A stretch of 28,409 nucleotides of DNA, taken from an uncultured bacterium (GTDB lineage Bacteria > Actinomycetota > Coriobacteriia > Coriobacteriales > Coriobacteriaceae). Of the stretch, positions 1-7,423 are shown one piece after another. The stretch covers positions 1-28,409 of the forward strand of contig CATWBO010000033.1 in assembly GCA_958349055.1 (NCBI GenBank), in the 5' to 3' direction. The stretch's first letter is position 1. The number at the start of each line of letters is the position of its first letter. Both the position numbers and the translations under genes were made by a program. The notes under the pieces were generated by a model, which did no database searches, was not told the origin of the DNA, and was given only the letters and a program-made list of their open reading frames with translations.

Positions 1-7
1 GGGATTG

Positions 8-23
8 GTCAAAATCGTTTGAC
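8..23. promoter_or_regulatory. short inverted repeat, possible operator
   Basis: GTCAAA (8-13) and TTTGAC (18-23) form a perfect 6-bp inverted repeat around ATCG. The size and symmetry suit a dimeric regulator site, but no gene start is visible beside it. Positions 1-221 otherwise hold no gene I recognise, only a weak hairpin (TAGCAC at 138-143, GTGCTA at 154-159) downstream of the flavoprotein gene that lacks a convincing T-tract. Confidence 0.25.
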
Positions 24-221
24 TATTAGCGGCTAAAATCGCCCGGCGCTAACAGTGGTAACTACTCGCCTAAAGAGGATACGCGACCGCGAGGACATAA
101 AAGGGTCTATATCACGGATATGATGGCGTTTCTTTTCTAGCACTATTTTGATGGTGCTAAAGCGTGCCGTTGGGCTCAATAAATATCGAGAAGTTGTGTT
201 CTGTTCTAGATAGGTGCCAGC

Positions 222-1748
222 TTAGTCCGCTCGATAGTGTGATCCGAGGCTTTCGGTTCGCTTGCGCATGGCTTTGACCATCTCCTTTGCCAGCAGAAGT
301 TGCGATTGGAGGCGGGCGAGGGCTGCGATTTCGCTATCTTGTGCGTCTGCCATGCTCAAGGCCGCAGACTCGGACTTTAGGCCTTCAAGTTCTTGTTGTG
401 CTGCAGATAGGCCCTTTTCGGTGCGATTGATCATGCAGTAGGTGCTCATCGTGCGTTTGAGGCTGCGTGTCAGGCGCTCTGCATCTGCCTTGGCGAGGCC
501 GCGCTGGGGGAGGGCGACATCCGTCTTCAGGAGCGTCTCAGAGGCGTCCTGTGCCGCTTGTGCCGCCGATGCGCCGGCAATGCGTCCAAAGACGATGCCG
601 TTGGCGCTCGACAGGCCGCCGATGCGGTCGGCACCGTGCATGCCGCCTGTCGCCTCGCCGCAAGCGTAGAGGCCCTCAACGCCCGTGTACGCTGTCTTAT
701 CGATCTTGATACCGCCATTAGCTGCGTGGGCGTACATGGCTACACGCATCTCGTCGGTCGGGGCGATGCCGTGCTCGTCTTGCAGCCAGGCGGCAAAGGT
801 CTGCACAAATTCGGGAACATCCTCGCGGGGAAAGTCGTAATGCAGCGCTAGGCCCTCTGCACCCGCTTGGTCGATGGCGAGGTCGATAGCGCGAGAGGCC
901 AAGCGTGAAGTGAAGGGGCCATATCCGGAGCGCTGCTCGAGCAAATCGCCAAGTTTATCTTCGGCAATATCGACCGGTTGGTCGATTTTGACGTAGCGCC
1001 AAGTCTTCTCGTTAAAGACCAGGTTGCGCTTGGGCTCAATGAAGCCGGGCATCATCTGCATGAACTCTATATTAGTAAGGGAGGCGCCGTGCGCCAAGGC
1101 GATGGCCTGCGAGGAGCTGAGCACGTCTGCCGAAGTGAGACTGCGCTCGAACAGTCCACCCGTGCCGCCGGCGGCAATGATCGTTGCCTTGGCCGCAATG
1201 GACTCGAGTTGCCCCTCGGCGCGGTTATAGAGTACGGCGCCGGTTATTCTGCCGCTTGCACCCTCGATAAGGTCGATAAGCTCATGGTGGGGGAGCAGGC
1301 GAATGCCGAGCGATTTGATCTGGGCTGTCAGAGCGTCCTCAAGGGGCTTGCGGGTGAGACCGCGCCACATACGCGTCTTATGGTCAAAACAGGGGATAAA
1401 TTGCTTTTGCTGGGCACTCTCAGCACTTTGCGGACGTTGGAGTTCAACGCCCAAGTCTTGCTCGAGCCATTGAATCGCCTGGGGAATGCTGTGGACAAAC
1501 GTCTGGACGAGCTCGGGGTCGGCAACGCCGCCGCCGACGGCCTGGATGGTGTAGATGAGGTCTTGTTCGTCATCTTCGTCGACGGGTCCGATAAGGCCGA
1601 GGCCCCAGGTGCCCGGGAAGAAGCTCGATCCGCTCATGGTCTTGCCGGCGCTCGCCACGGTGACGGTCGCACCCGCGCGTGCCGCCTCGATGGCGGCGCA
1701 GAGGCCCGCAATGCCAGATCCAATTACCAGTACATCAGTCGATTCCAT
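222..1748 (-). CDS. FAD-dependent reductase/oxidoreductase (fumarate reductase or L-aspartate oxidase flavoprotein family)
   Basis: A 508-residue flavoprotein. The N-terminus has a Rossmann dinucleotide-binding motif (GSGIAG, residues 10-15) right after a hydrophobic strand. A second FAD segment (AAGGTGG) lies mid-protein. The C-terminal half has the family signature HAANGGIKID, then GLYACGEATGGMHGADR and GLSSANG, which close the FAD site. The family transfers hydride or electrons between FAD and an unsaturated acid or amino acid. No signal peptide, haem or flavin-attachment domain is visible, so it is probably cytoplasmic. The substrate cannot be assigned: the NGGI motif is closer to fumarate reductase/succinate dehydrogenase-like enzymes than to classical NadB (MGG), and nadA/nadC are not adjacent. 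I chose the ATG at 1748 (AAAGGA just upstream) over one 11 codons earlier with no ribosome site. It appears monocistronic. Confidence 0.85.
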   Translation of the reverse strand: MESTDVLVIGSGIAGLCAAIEAARAGATVTVASAGKTMSGSSFFPGTWGLGLIGPVDEDDEQDLIYTIQAVGGGVADPELVQTFVHSIPQAIQWLEQDLGVELQRPQSAESAQQKQFIPCFDHKTRMWRGLTRKPLEDALTAQIKSLGIRLLPHHELIDLIEGASGRITGAVLYNRAEGQLESIAAKATIIAAGGTGGLFERSLTSADVLSSSQAIALAHGASLTNIEFMQMMPGFIEPKRNLVFNEKTWRYVKIDQPVDIAEDKLGDLLEQRSGYGPFTSRLASRAIDLAIDQAGAEGLALHYDFPREDVPEFVQTFAAWLQDEHGIAPTDEMRVAMYAHAANGGIKIDKTAYTGVEGLYACGEATGGMHGADRIGGLSSANGIVFGRIAGASAAQAAQDASETLLKTDVALPQRGLAKADAERLTRSLKRTMSTYCMINRTEKGLSAAQQELEGLKSESAALSMADAQDSEIAALARLQSQLLLAKEMVKAMRKRTESLGSHYRAD

Positions 1749-1885
1749 CGGATTCCTTTCTCGTCCGGCGCATTGTCGCACGGGCGCTCGCCAAAGGCAC
1801 CGAAAAGATTCCGTTAATCGGTAAAGGGCCGATATCGCAGGTGGACGTCGCGGACACTTGGACGCTCCACTCCATCCCTCATTGA

Positions 1886-1950
1886 GTTGCGGTGGAATAC
1901 GGACTGTTTTGACTCGTATAGGGGCTAATCAGTCCGTATTTCACCGCAAC
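1886..1950. repeat. long imperfect palindrome (20-bp arms, 25-nt loop)
   Basis: The left arm is 1886-1905 (begins GTTGCGGTGG, ends ACGGACT). The right arm is 1931-1950 (begins AGTCCGTATT, ends CACCGCAAC). The arms are reverse complements with one mismatch in 20. No T-tract follows on either side, so it does not look like an intrinsic terminator; the terminator of the upstream operon is separate, at 1982-2015. It may be a REP-like mobile palindrome or an operator of the flavoprotein gene. I see only one copy in this window. The rest of the 1749-2050 gap holds nothing else I can support beyond the ribosome site of the flavoprotein gene. Confidence 0.75.
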
Positions 1951-1981
1951 TGATATATCGGCGTTGGCTGCCCTCGGGAAT

Positions 1982-2015
1982 AAAAAAGAGCCGCTACCCG
2001 GGCGGATAGCGGCTC
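1982..2015 (-). terminator. intrinsic terminator of the NifU-like/GGGtGRT operon
   Basis: Read on the minus strand, GAGCCGCTA pairs with TAGCGGCTC (2007-2015 with 1988-1996) across a GC-rich loop and is followed by six T (1982-1987). It sits 35 bp past the stop of the GGGtGRT gene. Confidence 0.85.
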
Positions 2016-2050
2016 CAAAGCTCAAGTATGTGAGCATCGCGCGGGCGCGA

Positions 2051-3055
2051 TTAGGCCTTGAGGGCCTCCTCGACGGCGACAGCGCAGGCGACGGTGGCAC
2101 CGACCATGGGGTTGTTGCCCATGCCGATGAGACCCATCATGTCGACGTGCGCAGGCACGGAGGAAGAACCGGCGAACTGGGCGTCGGAGTGCATACGGCC
2201 CATGGTGTCGGTCATGCCGTAAGAGGCAGGGCCGGCGCCCATGTTGTCCGGGTGCAGGGTACGGCCAGTGCCGCCACCAGAAGCGACGGAGAAGTACTTC
2301 TTGCCAGCCTCGATGCGCTCCTTCTTGTAGGTGCCAGCGACGGGGTGCTGGAAGCGCGTGGGGTTGGTGGAGTTACCGGTGATCGAGATGTCGACGTTCT
2401 CGTGCCACATGATGGCAACGCCCTCGCGGACGTCGTCGGAGCCGTAGCAGTTAACGGCAGCGCGGGGACCATCGGAGTAGGGGATGGTCTCGACAACCTT
2501 GAGCTCGCCCGTGTAGTAGTCGAACTGGGTCTTCACATAGGTGAAGCCGTTGATGCGGGCGATGATCTGAGCGGCGTCCTTGCCCAGACCGTTGAGGATG
2601 ACGCGCAGCGGCTTCTTACGAGCCTTGTTGGCGTTCAGAGCCAGGCCGATAGCGCCCTCAGCGGCAGCGAAGGACTCGTGGCCGGCCAGGAAGGCGAAGC
2701 ACTCGGTGTCGTCGGAGAGCAGCATAGCGCCCAGGTTGCCGTGGCCCAGACCGACCTTGCGGTCCTCGGCGACGGAGCCGGGAACGGTGAAGGCCTGGAT
2801 GCCCTCGCCGATGATGGCGGCAGCCTCAGAAGCGGTCTTGGCGCCGCGCTTGACAGCGAGAGCGCAACCGAGGGTGTAGGCCCACTCGGCGTTCTGGAAG
2901 GCGATGGACTGGGTGTTGTTGACGATCTCACGCGGGTTGAAGCCCTTGTCGGTGCAGATCTGCAGAGCTTCCTCGAGGGAGGCGATGCCGTTGTCGGCGA
3001 GGCACTTGTTGATCTTGTCAGCGCGGCGCTCGTAACCTTCGAACGTAACAGTCAT
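2051..3055 (-). CDS. GGGtGRT family protein
   Basis: A 334-residue protein with the signature SGGGTGRT (residues 259-266), after which the uncharacterised GGGtGRT family is named. Other conserved-looking blocks are glycine-rich: GLGHGNLGAML (102-112), AGHESFAAAEGA (124-135) and GMGNNPMVGA (311-320), suggesting a nucleotide- or cofactor-binding enzyme. There is no signal peptide or membrane segment. It is the second gene of a two-gene operon, 18 bp downstream of a NifU-like scaffold gene, with GGAGGG about 9 nt before the ATG. Pairing of this family with a NifU-like scaffold is a known association in anaerobic bacteria. That suggests a role in iron-sulfur or sulfur metabolism, but no reaction is established. 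Family call is firm, function unknown. Confidence 0.88.
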   Translation of the reverse strand: MTVTFEGYERRADKINKCLADNGIASLEEALQICTDKGFNPREIVNNTQSIAFQNAEWAYTLGCALAVKRGAKTASEAAAIIGEGIQAFTVPGSVAEDRKVGLGHGNLGAMLLSDDTECFAFLAGHESFAAAEGAIGLALNANKARKKPLRVILNGLGKDAAQIIARINGFTYVKTQFDYYTGELKVVETIPYSDGPRAAVNCYGSDDVREGVAIMWHENVDISITGNSTNPTRFQHPVAGTYKKERIEAGKKYFSVASGGGTGRTLHPDNMGAGPASYGMTDTMGRMHSDAQFAGSSSVPAHVDMMGLIGMGNNPMVGATVACAVAVEEALKA

Positions 3056-3073
3056 AGTTATTTCCCTCCCTTT

Positions 3074-3808
3074 CTACTCGTGAACCGGGAACACGCTGGC
3101 GACGGAGTGAGTCTCCTCGTCGGTGCGCGGGTCGATGTACTTGGCAGCGTTCTCCCACTGACCATAGTGGCCCATAGCGCCAGCGATGGCCTCCTCGGGG
3201 GTCTTGCCGGCCTTGACGGCATCGGTGAACTTGCCGAGGTTCAGGAACTCGAATGCGATGATCTCGTTCTTGTCGTTGAGAGCCATGCGGGTGACGTAGC
3301 CCTGAGCGAGCTCGAGGTAACGAGCGCCCTTGGCCTTGGTGCCGAACATGGTGCCGACCTGAGAGCGAAGGCCCTTGCCGAGGTCGTCGAGGGAGGCGCC
3401 CACGGGCAGGCCGCCCTCGGAGAACGCGGTCTGGCTGCGGCCGTAAACGATCTGCAGGAAGATCTCGCGCATAGCAACGTTGATGGCGTCGCAGACGAGG
3501 TCGGTGTTGAGGGCCTCGAGGATGGTCTTACCGGGAAGGATCTCGGAAGCCATGGCGGCAGAGTGGGTCATGCCCGAGCAGCCGATGGTCTCAACGAGGG
3601 CCTCCTCGATGATGCCGTCCTTGACGTTCAGCGTGAGCTTGCAGGCGCCCTGCTGAGGTGCGCACCAACCCACACCGTGCGTAAGACCGGAGATGTCGGA
3701 AATCTCCTTAGCCTGGACCCACTTGCCCTCCTCGGGGATGGGTGCGGGGCCGTGGTATGCACCCTTGGCAACGGGGCACATGTTCTCCACTTCCTGTGAG
3801 TACTGCAT
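3074..3808 (-). CDS. NifU-like iron-sulfur cluster assembly scaffold protein
   Basis: A 244-residue protein with a NifU/IscU-like core. Cys49 (GWCAPQQGAC, with Cys56 nearby), Cys77 (TIGCSGMTHSAAMAS) and Cys106 (DLVCDAINVAM) occupy positions like the three cluster-ligand cysteines of the scaffold fold. A further Cys11 is N-terminal. The tail beyond residue about 125 is extra compared with minimal IscU/SufU and carries conserved-looking segments such as GRSQTAFSEGGLPVGASLDDLG. The ATG at 3808 has GAGAGGAGAG upstream; an open frame continues 113 codons further back but looks non-coding. It leads the operon with the GGGtGRT gene. It is distinct from the SufU protein at 5671-6105, so the genome has two scaffold-type proteins, this one probably serving a dedicated partner. 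Confidence 0.85.
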   Translation of the reverse strand: MQYSQEVENMCPVAKGAYHGPAPIPEEGKWVQAKEISDISGLTHGVGWCAPQQGACKLTLNVKDGIIEEALVETIGCSGMTHSAAMASEILPGKTILEALNTDLVCDAINVAMREIFLQIVYGRSQTAFSEGGLPVGASLDDLGKGLRSQVGTMFGTKAKGARYLELAQGYVTRMALNDKNEIIAFEFLNLGKFTDAVKAGKTPEEAIAGAMGHYGQWENAAKYIDPRTDEETHSVASVFPVHE

Positions 3809-4199
3809 GCCTCTCCTCTCTATCGTGTTGGCGTCCCGTCTGGGGGTCGTGGCTGGCGATTGCCGGGCGACCCTTCGAAAGGGACATGACATGCAGCCCC
3901 TATAATACCGCGAAATGCACGGAATATTCGGCGAACGGCTCAGTTTTCGTAGCGAGATGCGCGGAACTTTCAATTGAAACGATTTAAATGAGATATATTC
4001 ATCAGAAGCGCGCGTTCCATTTTTGTCGCTTTTGGTCCTCTTGCGGAAACGTTGCATTGTCTGACCTGTGCTGCAGTGCCGTTCGCCGGTTGTTTGCTGC
4101 CATTTGCCGTGCGCGGATGCCATTTTACGTGTTTGTTTTGATAGCACGCTTCAATCGTGCTGTATTGGATGGCAATCAGATCCCGGCGAAGGGAGCGCC
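3809..4199. promoter_or_regulatory. divergent intergenic region with -10-like boxes and short palindromes
   Basis: This is the only stretch between the minus-strand NifU-like gene and the plus-strand transposase gene. At 3901-3907 the sequence reads TATAAT on plus and TATTAT on minus, so a -10 box could serve either direction; no good -35 accompanies it. A hairpin (GGGTCG 3844-3849 with CGACCC 3868-3873) would lie in the 5' leader of the NifU-like transcript. Perfect palindromes TTTCAATTGAAA (3968-3979) and ATTTAAAT (3982-3989) sit near a TATATT box (3994-3999). No gene is visible. Confidence 0.4.
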
Positions 4200-5012
4200 A
4201 TGCAGCGCGTTTGGAGAACGGTTACCGGCTTTTACCATGTCTGTGCCCGCGGTGTGGGCAAGCAGCTCATCTTTGAGGGCGATGAAGACCGGTGGGAGTT
4301 TTTGGAGCTGATGCGCGAGTGCTGCCGCGAGGCGGGCGTGACGGTTATCGCCTGGTGCCTTATGGGCAATCACGTGCATCTGGTGCTTGCAGATTACGAG
4401 GACAGGATGAGTGCGGCGATGCACCGGCTGCTTTTGACGTACGCGCGGCGGTTCAATAAACGCGCGGGGCGCACAGGCCATCTGTTCCAGAACCGTTTTG
4501 ACCGGCGCTCGCTCGATACCGACTGGCAGGTGATGGAGGCTATTCGCTCCGTACACGCCGATCCGCAGGAGGCGGGCATCAGTCTCATTGAGCGTTATCT
4601 CTGGAGCAGCTTTGCGGAGCATTTACGTGCTTACGACGGTGATGCGGCTGATGTCGCGAGGGGATTTTCTGATCCTTCTTGCGTACTTGAGCTTTTTGGT
4701 TCTGCCGAGGGCTTTATTGCCTATTCGCTTTCGACGCCCGACGGCGGCGAGCCAGCGCTGGGCGATATGAAAGAGGCGGAGTGGGAACGCCACGCCTTTG
4801 CCGGCAAGTTGGCGAAGAGTCTCGGGGTTCCGCTCAACGGGGTTAAAACTGCGCCACCGACGCAGCGCGATACCGTTATTTTTGGATTGCACGATGCCGG
4901 TTTTACGGTGCGCCAGATTGAGCGGTATACCGGGATTGGCAAAAGTACCGTCTCTCGTATCGTGCGCGCCCGCGCGCGAACGGCGATGCGGGCTCGCGGA
5001 AACGTGATGTAG
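4200..5012 (+). CDS. REP-associated (RayT-like) Y1 transposase with C-terminal HTH
   Basis: A 270-residue IS200/IS605-superfamily single-strand transposase. Residues 52-63 (WCLMGNHVHLVL) contain the HUH metal-binding pair His58/His60. Tyr81 in LLTYARRFNKR is the likely nucleophile, followed by the family's GHLFQNRFDRR segment (about 93-103). After residue about 220 comes a helix-turn-helix (AGFTVRQIERYTGIGKSTVSRIV), typical of chromosomal RayT-like proteins rather than minimal TnpA. GAAGGGAG sits 5 nt before the chosen ATG; the frame is open further upstream without a ribosome site. No terminal inverted repeats, tnpB or target duplication are visible, so it is probably a resident gene acting on palindromes elsewhere, not a complete insertion sequence. 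Confidence 0.85.
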   Translation: MQRVWRTVTGFYHVCARGVGKQLIFEGDEDRWEFLELMRECCREAGVTVIAWCLMGNHVHLVLADYEDRMSAAMHRLLLTYARRFNKRAGRTGHLFQNRFDRRSLDTDWQVMEAIRSVHADPQEAGISLIERYLWSSFAEHLRAYDGDAADVARGFSDPSCVLELFGSAEGFIAYSLSTPDGGEPALGDMKEAEWERHAFAGKLAKSLGVPLNGVKTAPPTQRDTVIFGLHDAGFTVRQIERYTGIGKSTVSRIVRARARTAMRARGNVM

Positions 5013-5608
5013 GGTTGCCTGTTCACTGTAGCTGGGGTCGTCTATGCGCGCAACCAGCGTTCAAAAGCTCGGTGCGGTAACTGCACTTCTTAATATGCAT
5101 AGAACAATCGCCATCTTGCATAAAATAACGGCTCAGTCCGGGTTTGCCCGTACCTACCCCCGTCTGCGCTGTGCAAAAAACGGAGTTTTCAGCATCGTGG
5201 TGCTGTCGGCACTGCCACAATCTTGCAACATATGGGCCCCGAAGCTATTGATCCCTGCCGTTGCACCCCCGAAGCACGTGCCTGCGTCCCGTCAGACCGC
5301 GATGTTTGTTCTAAAACACAATCGTTATGTGCCCGGAGACGTTGATTAACGCTTCCGATGCGTATGCACACAGCTTGGCGTGCTGAATACTCGCAAAAAT
5401 GCACGCCGCTCCCTATGGGACCCGTCTGTGGCAGGCGCGAAGCGAACCGGAGCCCAGCAGGACGGGGCTTGGCGCATTGCTTGGCGGGCCCGGGGCCCTG
5501 CCGCAGGCCTTTGGTGCTGTGGAAAACGCCCGTGTTCGTAGCCGGCAGTGCAGTAAATGACAGACCGGGCGCCGGATGCGCGGACTTTGTGTGTCCCAAC
5601 CGTTATGA
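5013..5608. other. about 600-bp gap without a recognised gene
   Basis: This lies between the convergent transposase gene and the suf terminator. Frames here lack ribosome sites and family resemblance. The sequence has GC-rich self-complementary patches, for example GGGCCCGGGGCCC near 5488-5501, CAGCATCGTGGTGCTG near 5190-5206 with an adjacent GTGC/GCAC stem, and an AAAAC/GTTTT stem near 5176-5190. I checked for the core motifs of RNase P RNA, tmRNA and SRP RNA and found none. It may encode a structured RNA or be decayed repeat sequence. Confidence 0.35.
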
Positions 5609-5641
5609 AAAAGCCGAGCCGCCCGTATCGGGCGGCTCGGC
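5608..5641 (-). terminator. intrinsic terminator of the suf operon
   Basis: Arms GCCGAGCCGCCCG (5613-5625) and CGGGCGGCTCGGC (5629-5641) give a perfect 13-bp stem with a 3-nt loop. On the minus strand it is followed by five T (5608-5612). It lies 29 bp past the sufU stop. Confidence 0.92.
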
Positions 5642-5670
5642 AATCAAAAACCTTGGATTCGGGGCATGCG

Positions 5671-6105
5671 CTACTGGTTAGCTTGCCCCTCGAGCATGCC
5701 GTCGAGGGTGCGCCAGGCGAGTTCGGCGCATTTGACGCGGGCGGGCATGTGCGAGATGTCCTGGAGCTGGGCTGCCTCGTCCAGGTCTTCCAAGTCCTCC
5801 TCGGAGAGCTGCTCGCCGCGGATCATGGCGAGGAAGAGCTCCGCCAGGCGGCGAGCCTCCTCGACCGTCTCACCGGTGATGAGGTCGGCCATGATGTCGG
5901 CGCTTGCCTGGCTGATGGCGCAGCCGTGGCCGGTAAAGGAGGCCTCCTCGATCACGTTGTTCTCGACACGTAGCTGCAAGGTGAGCTCGTCTCCGCAGCT
6001 GGGGTTGATGCCGTCGTGCTCGTGCGTGGGGGCGTCCATCTCGTACTTGTAGTCGGGGTGCGAGTTGTGCTCCATAAATGTGGTGGAGGTGTACAGATTA
6101 CCCAT
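5671..6105 (-). CDS. sufU: SufU, zinc-dependent sulfurtransferase/scaffold partner of SufS
   Basis: A 144-residue SufU. Cys37 and Asp39 (NPSCGDEL), Cys62 (GHGCAISQAS) and Cys126 (RVKCAELAW) match the zinc-ligand and sulfur-acceptor residues of SufU. The insertion between Cys62 and Cys126, with the acidic run EEDLEDLDEAAQL, distinguishes SufU from IscU. In the SufU family the protein accepts persulfide from SufS and passes it to SufBCD. It is the last gene of the operon, and its ATG lies inside the end of sufS (8-bp overlap, 6098-6105), indicating translational coupling. A strong terminator follows. Confidence 0.95.
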   Translation of the reverse strand: MGNLYTSTTFMEHNSHPDYKYEMDAPTHEHDGINPSCGDELTLQLRVENNVIEEASFTGHGCAISQASADIMADLITGETVEEARRLAELFLAMIRGEQLSEEDLEDLDEAAQLQDISHMPARVKCAELAWRTLDGMLEGQANQ

Positions 6106-7423
6106 TGAACGTGCTCCAAACGTGATGCAGGCCGGTGATGAACTTGTCGATGTCGGCCTTGTCGTTGTAGAAGGCTACGCTGGCGCGGCAGCAGGCAAGG
6201 TTCTCGACGCCCAGCCAGGTGAGCAGCGGCTGCGCGCAGTGGTGACCGGCGCGGATGCAGACGCCGTCCATGTCCATGATGCTCGCGACGTCGTGCGGGT
6301 GGATGCCCTTGACGTTAAAGCTCACGACGCCGTGGTGGTTGTCCCAGTAGATCGAGCCGATGATCTGGACAAAGTCGAGCTGCATGAGCTCGCCCATCAG
6401 ATAATGGACGAGTGCCTGCTCGCGTGCCTGGATGTTCTCGTAACCCACCGTGTTGACCAGGTAATCGAGTGCGGCGCCCGTGGCGAAGATGCCGGCGGCG
6501 TCCTGCGTGCCGGCCTCGAACTTCTCGGGGACGGGCGCCCAGACGGCGTCCTGCTCGGTGACCGAATCGATCATCTCGCCGCCGGTAAGCATGGGCGACA
6601 TAGCGTTGAGCAGGTCCATCTTGCCCCACAGCACGCCGATGCCCATGGGGCCCATGGCCTTGTGTGCGCTAAAGGCAAAGAAGTCGGCGCCCAGATCGGC
6701 CACATCGACCGGCATGTGCGGCAGCGACTGCGCGCCGTCGACGACCAGATAGCCGCCGTACTTGTGCACGAGCTTGCCGAGATTCTTGACCGGGTTCTCA
6801 ACGCCCAGCACGTTAGAGACCTGACCCACGGCCAAGATCTTGGTCTTGGGGCCCACCTTGGACAGAACCTCCTCGGTGGTGAGCTGGCCGGTCTTGGTGG
6901 GGTAGAGGTAGACGAGCTTGGCGCCGGTCTCGCGGCAGACCTGCTGCCACGGGATCAGGTTGGAGTGGTGCTCCATGATGGTGATGACGACCTCGTCGCC
7001 GGGCTCGAGCACTGTGGGTGCAAAGCTCTTGGCGACCAGGTTGAGCGACTCGCTCGTGTTGCGGGTGAAGACGACCTCGTTGGCCTGGGCGGCGCCGATG
7101 ACGTCGGCGATCTGTTGGCGGACCTTCGCGATGGCGTCGGTGGCCTCGACGGACAGCGAGTACAGGCCACGCAGCGGGTTGGCGTTCATGCGCTGGTAGA
7201 AGTCGCGCTCGGCATCGAGCACGCAGGCGGGACGCTGCGCGGTGGCGGCGCTATCGAGGAAGGCGATCTCGGGGTGCTGCTGGAACAGCGGGAACTGGCC
7301 CTTGTAGGGGTTGGTCTCGATGTCCACGGTGGGCCAGCCGCGCGAAGCCTCGTCGCTGGCGTCGAGTTCCATGGGTTCGGGGGCAGTACAGGTGTCGCAT
7401 TTAACGTGCTCGGTGTCGATCAT
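6098..7423 (-). CDS. sufS: SufS, group II cysteine desulfurase
   Basis: A 441-residue PLP enzyme that removes sulfur from cysteine, giving alanine and an enzyme persulfide. Visible motifs: His152/His153 (MEHHSNLIPWQ) near the PLP ring, Asp229/Gln232 (VVDGAQSL), the Schiff-base Lys255 (FSAHKAMGP), and the persulfide Cys396 in RAGHHCAQPL, the SufS-type loop. About 30 N-terminal residues precede the usual start and include a CDTC pair (residues 9-12), which could bind metal or be incidental. The ATG overlaps the sufD stop as ATGA (7420-7423). Its partner SufU follows with an overlap, as expected for a SufS-SufU couple. Confidence 0.96.
   Translation of the reverse strand: MIDTEHVKCDTCTAPEPMELDASDEASRGWPTVDIETNPYKGQFPLFQQHPEIAFLDSAATAQRPACVLDAERDFYQRMNANPLRGLYSLSVEATDAIAKVRQQIADVIGAAQANEVVFTRNTSESLNLVAKSFAPTVLEPGDEVVITIMEHHSNLIPWQQVCRETGAKLVYLYPTKTGQLTTEEVLSKVGPKTKILAVGQVSNVLGVENPVKNLGKLVHKYGGYLVVDGAQSLPHMPVDVADLGADFFAFSAHKAMGPMGIGVLWGKMDLLNAMSPMLTGGEMIDSVTEQDAVWAPVPEKFEAGTQDAAGIFATGAALDYLVNTVGYENIQAREQALVHYLMGELMQLDFVQIIGSIYWDNHHGVVSFNVKGIHPHDVASIMDMDGVCIRAGHHCAQPLLTWLGVENLACCRASVAFYNDKADIDKFITGLHHVWSTFNG

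Noticed and set aside
1964..3799. Long plus-strand open frame (611 codons) opposite the NifU-like/GGGtGRT operon
   Set aside because: It is an antisense shadow produced by high G+C codon bias; no ribosome site or family resemblance, and both opposite genes are clearly real.
4068..5012. Complete IS200/IS605 insertion sequence with subterminal hairpins
   Set aside because: No terminal hairpins or tnpB gene are visible, and the C-terminal HTH fits a resident RayT-like gene.
5013..5608. RNase P RNA, tmRNA or SRP RNA
   Set aside because: None of their core motifs is present on either strand.
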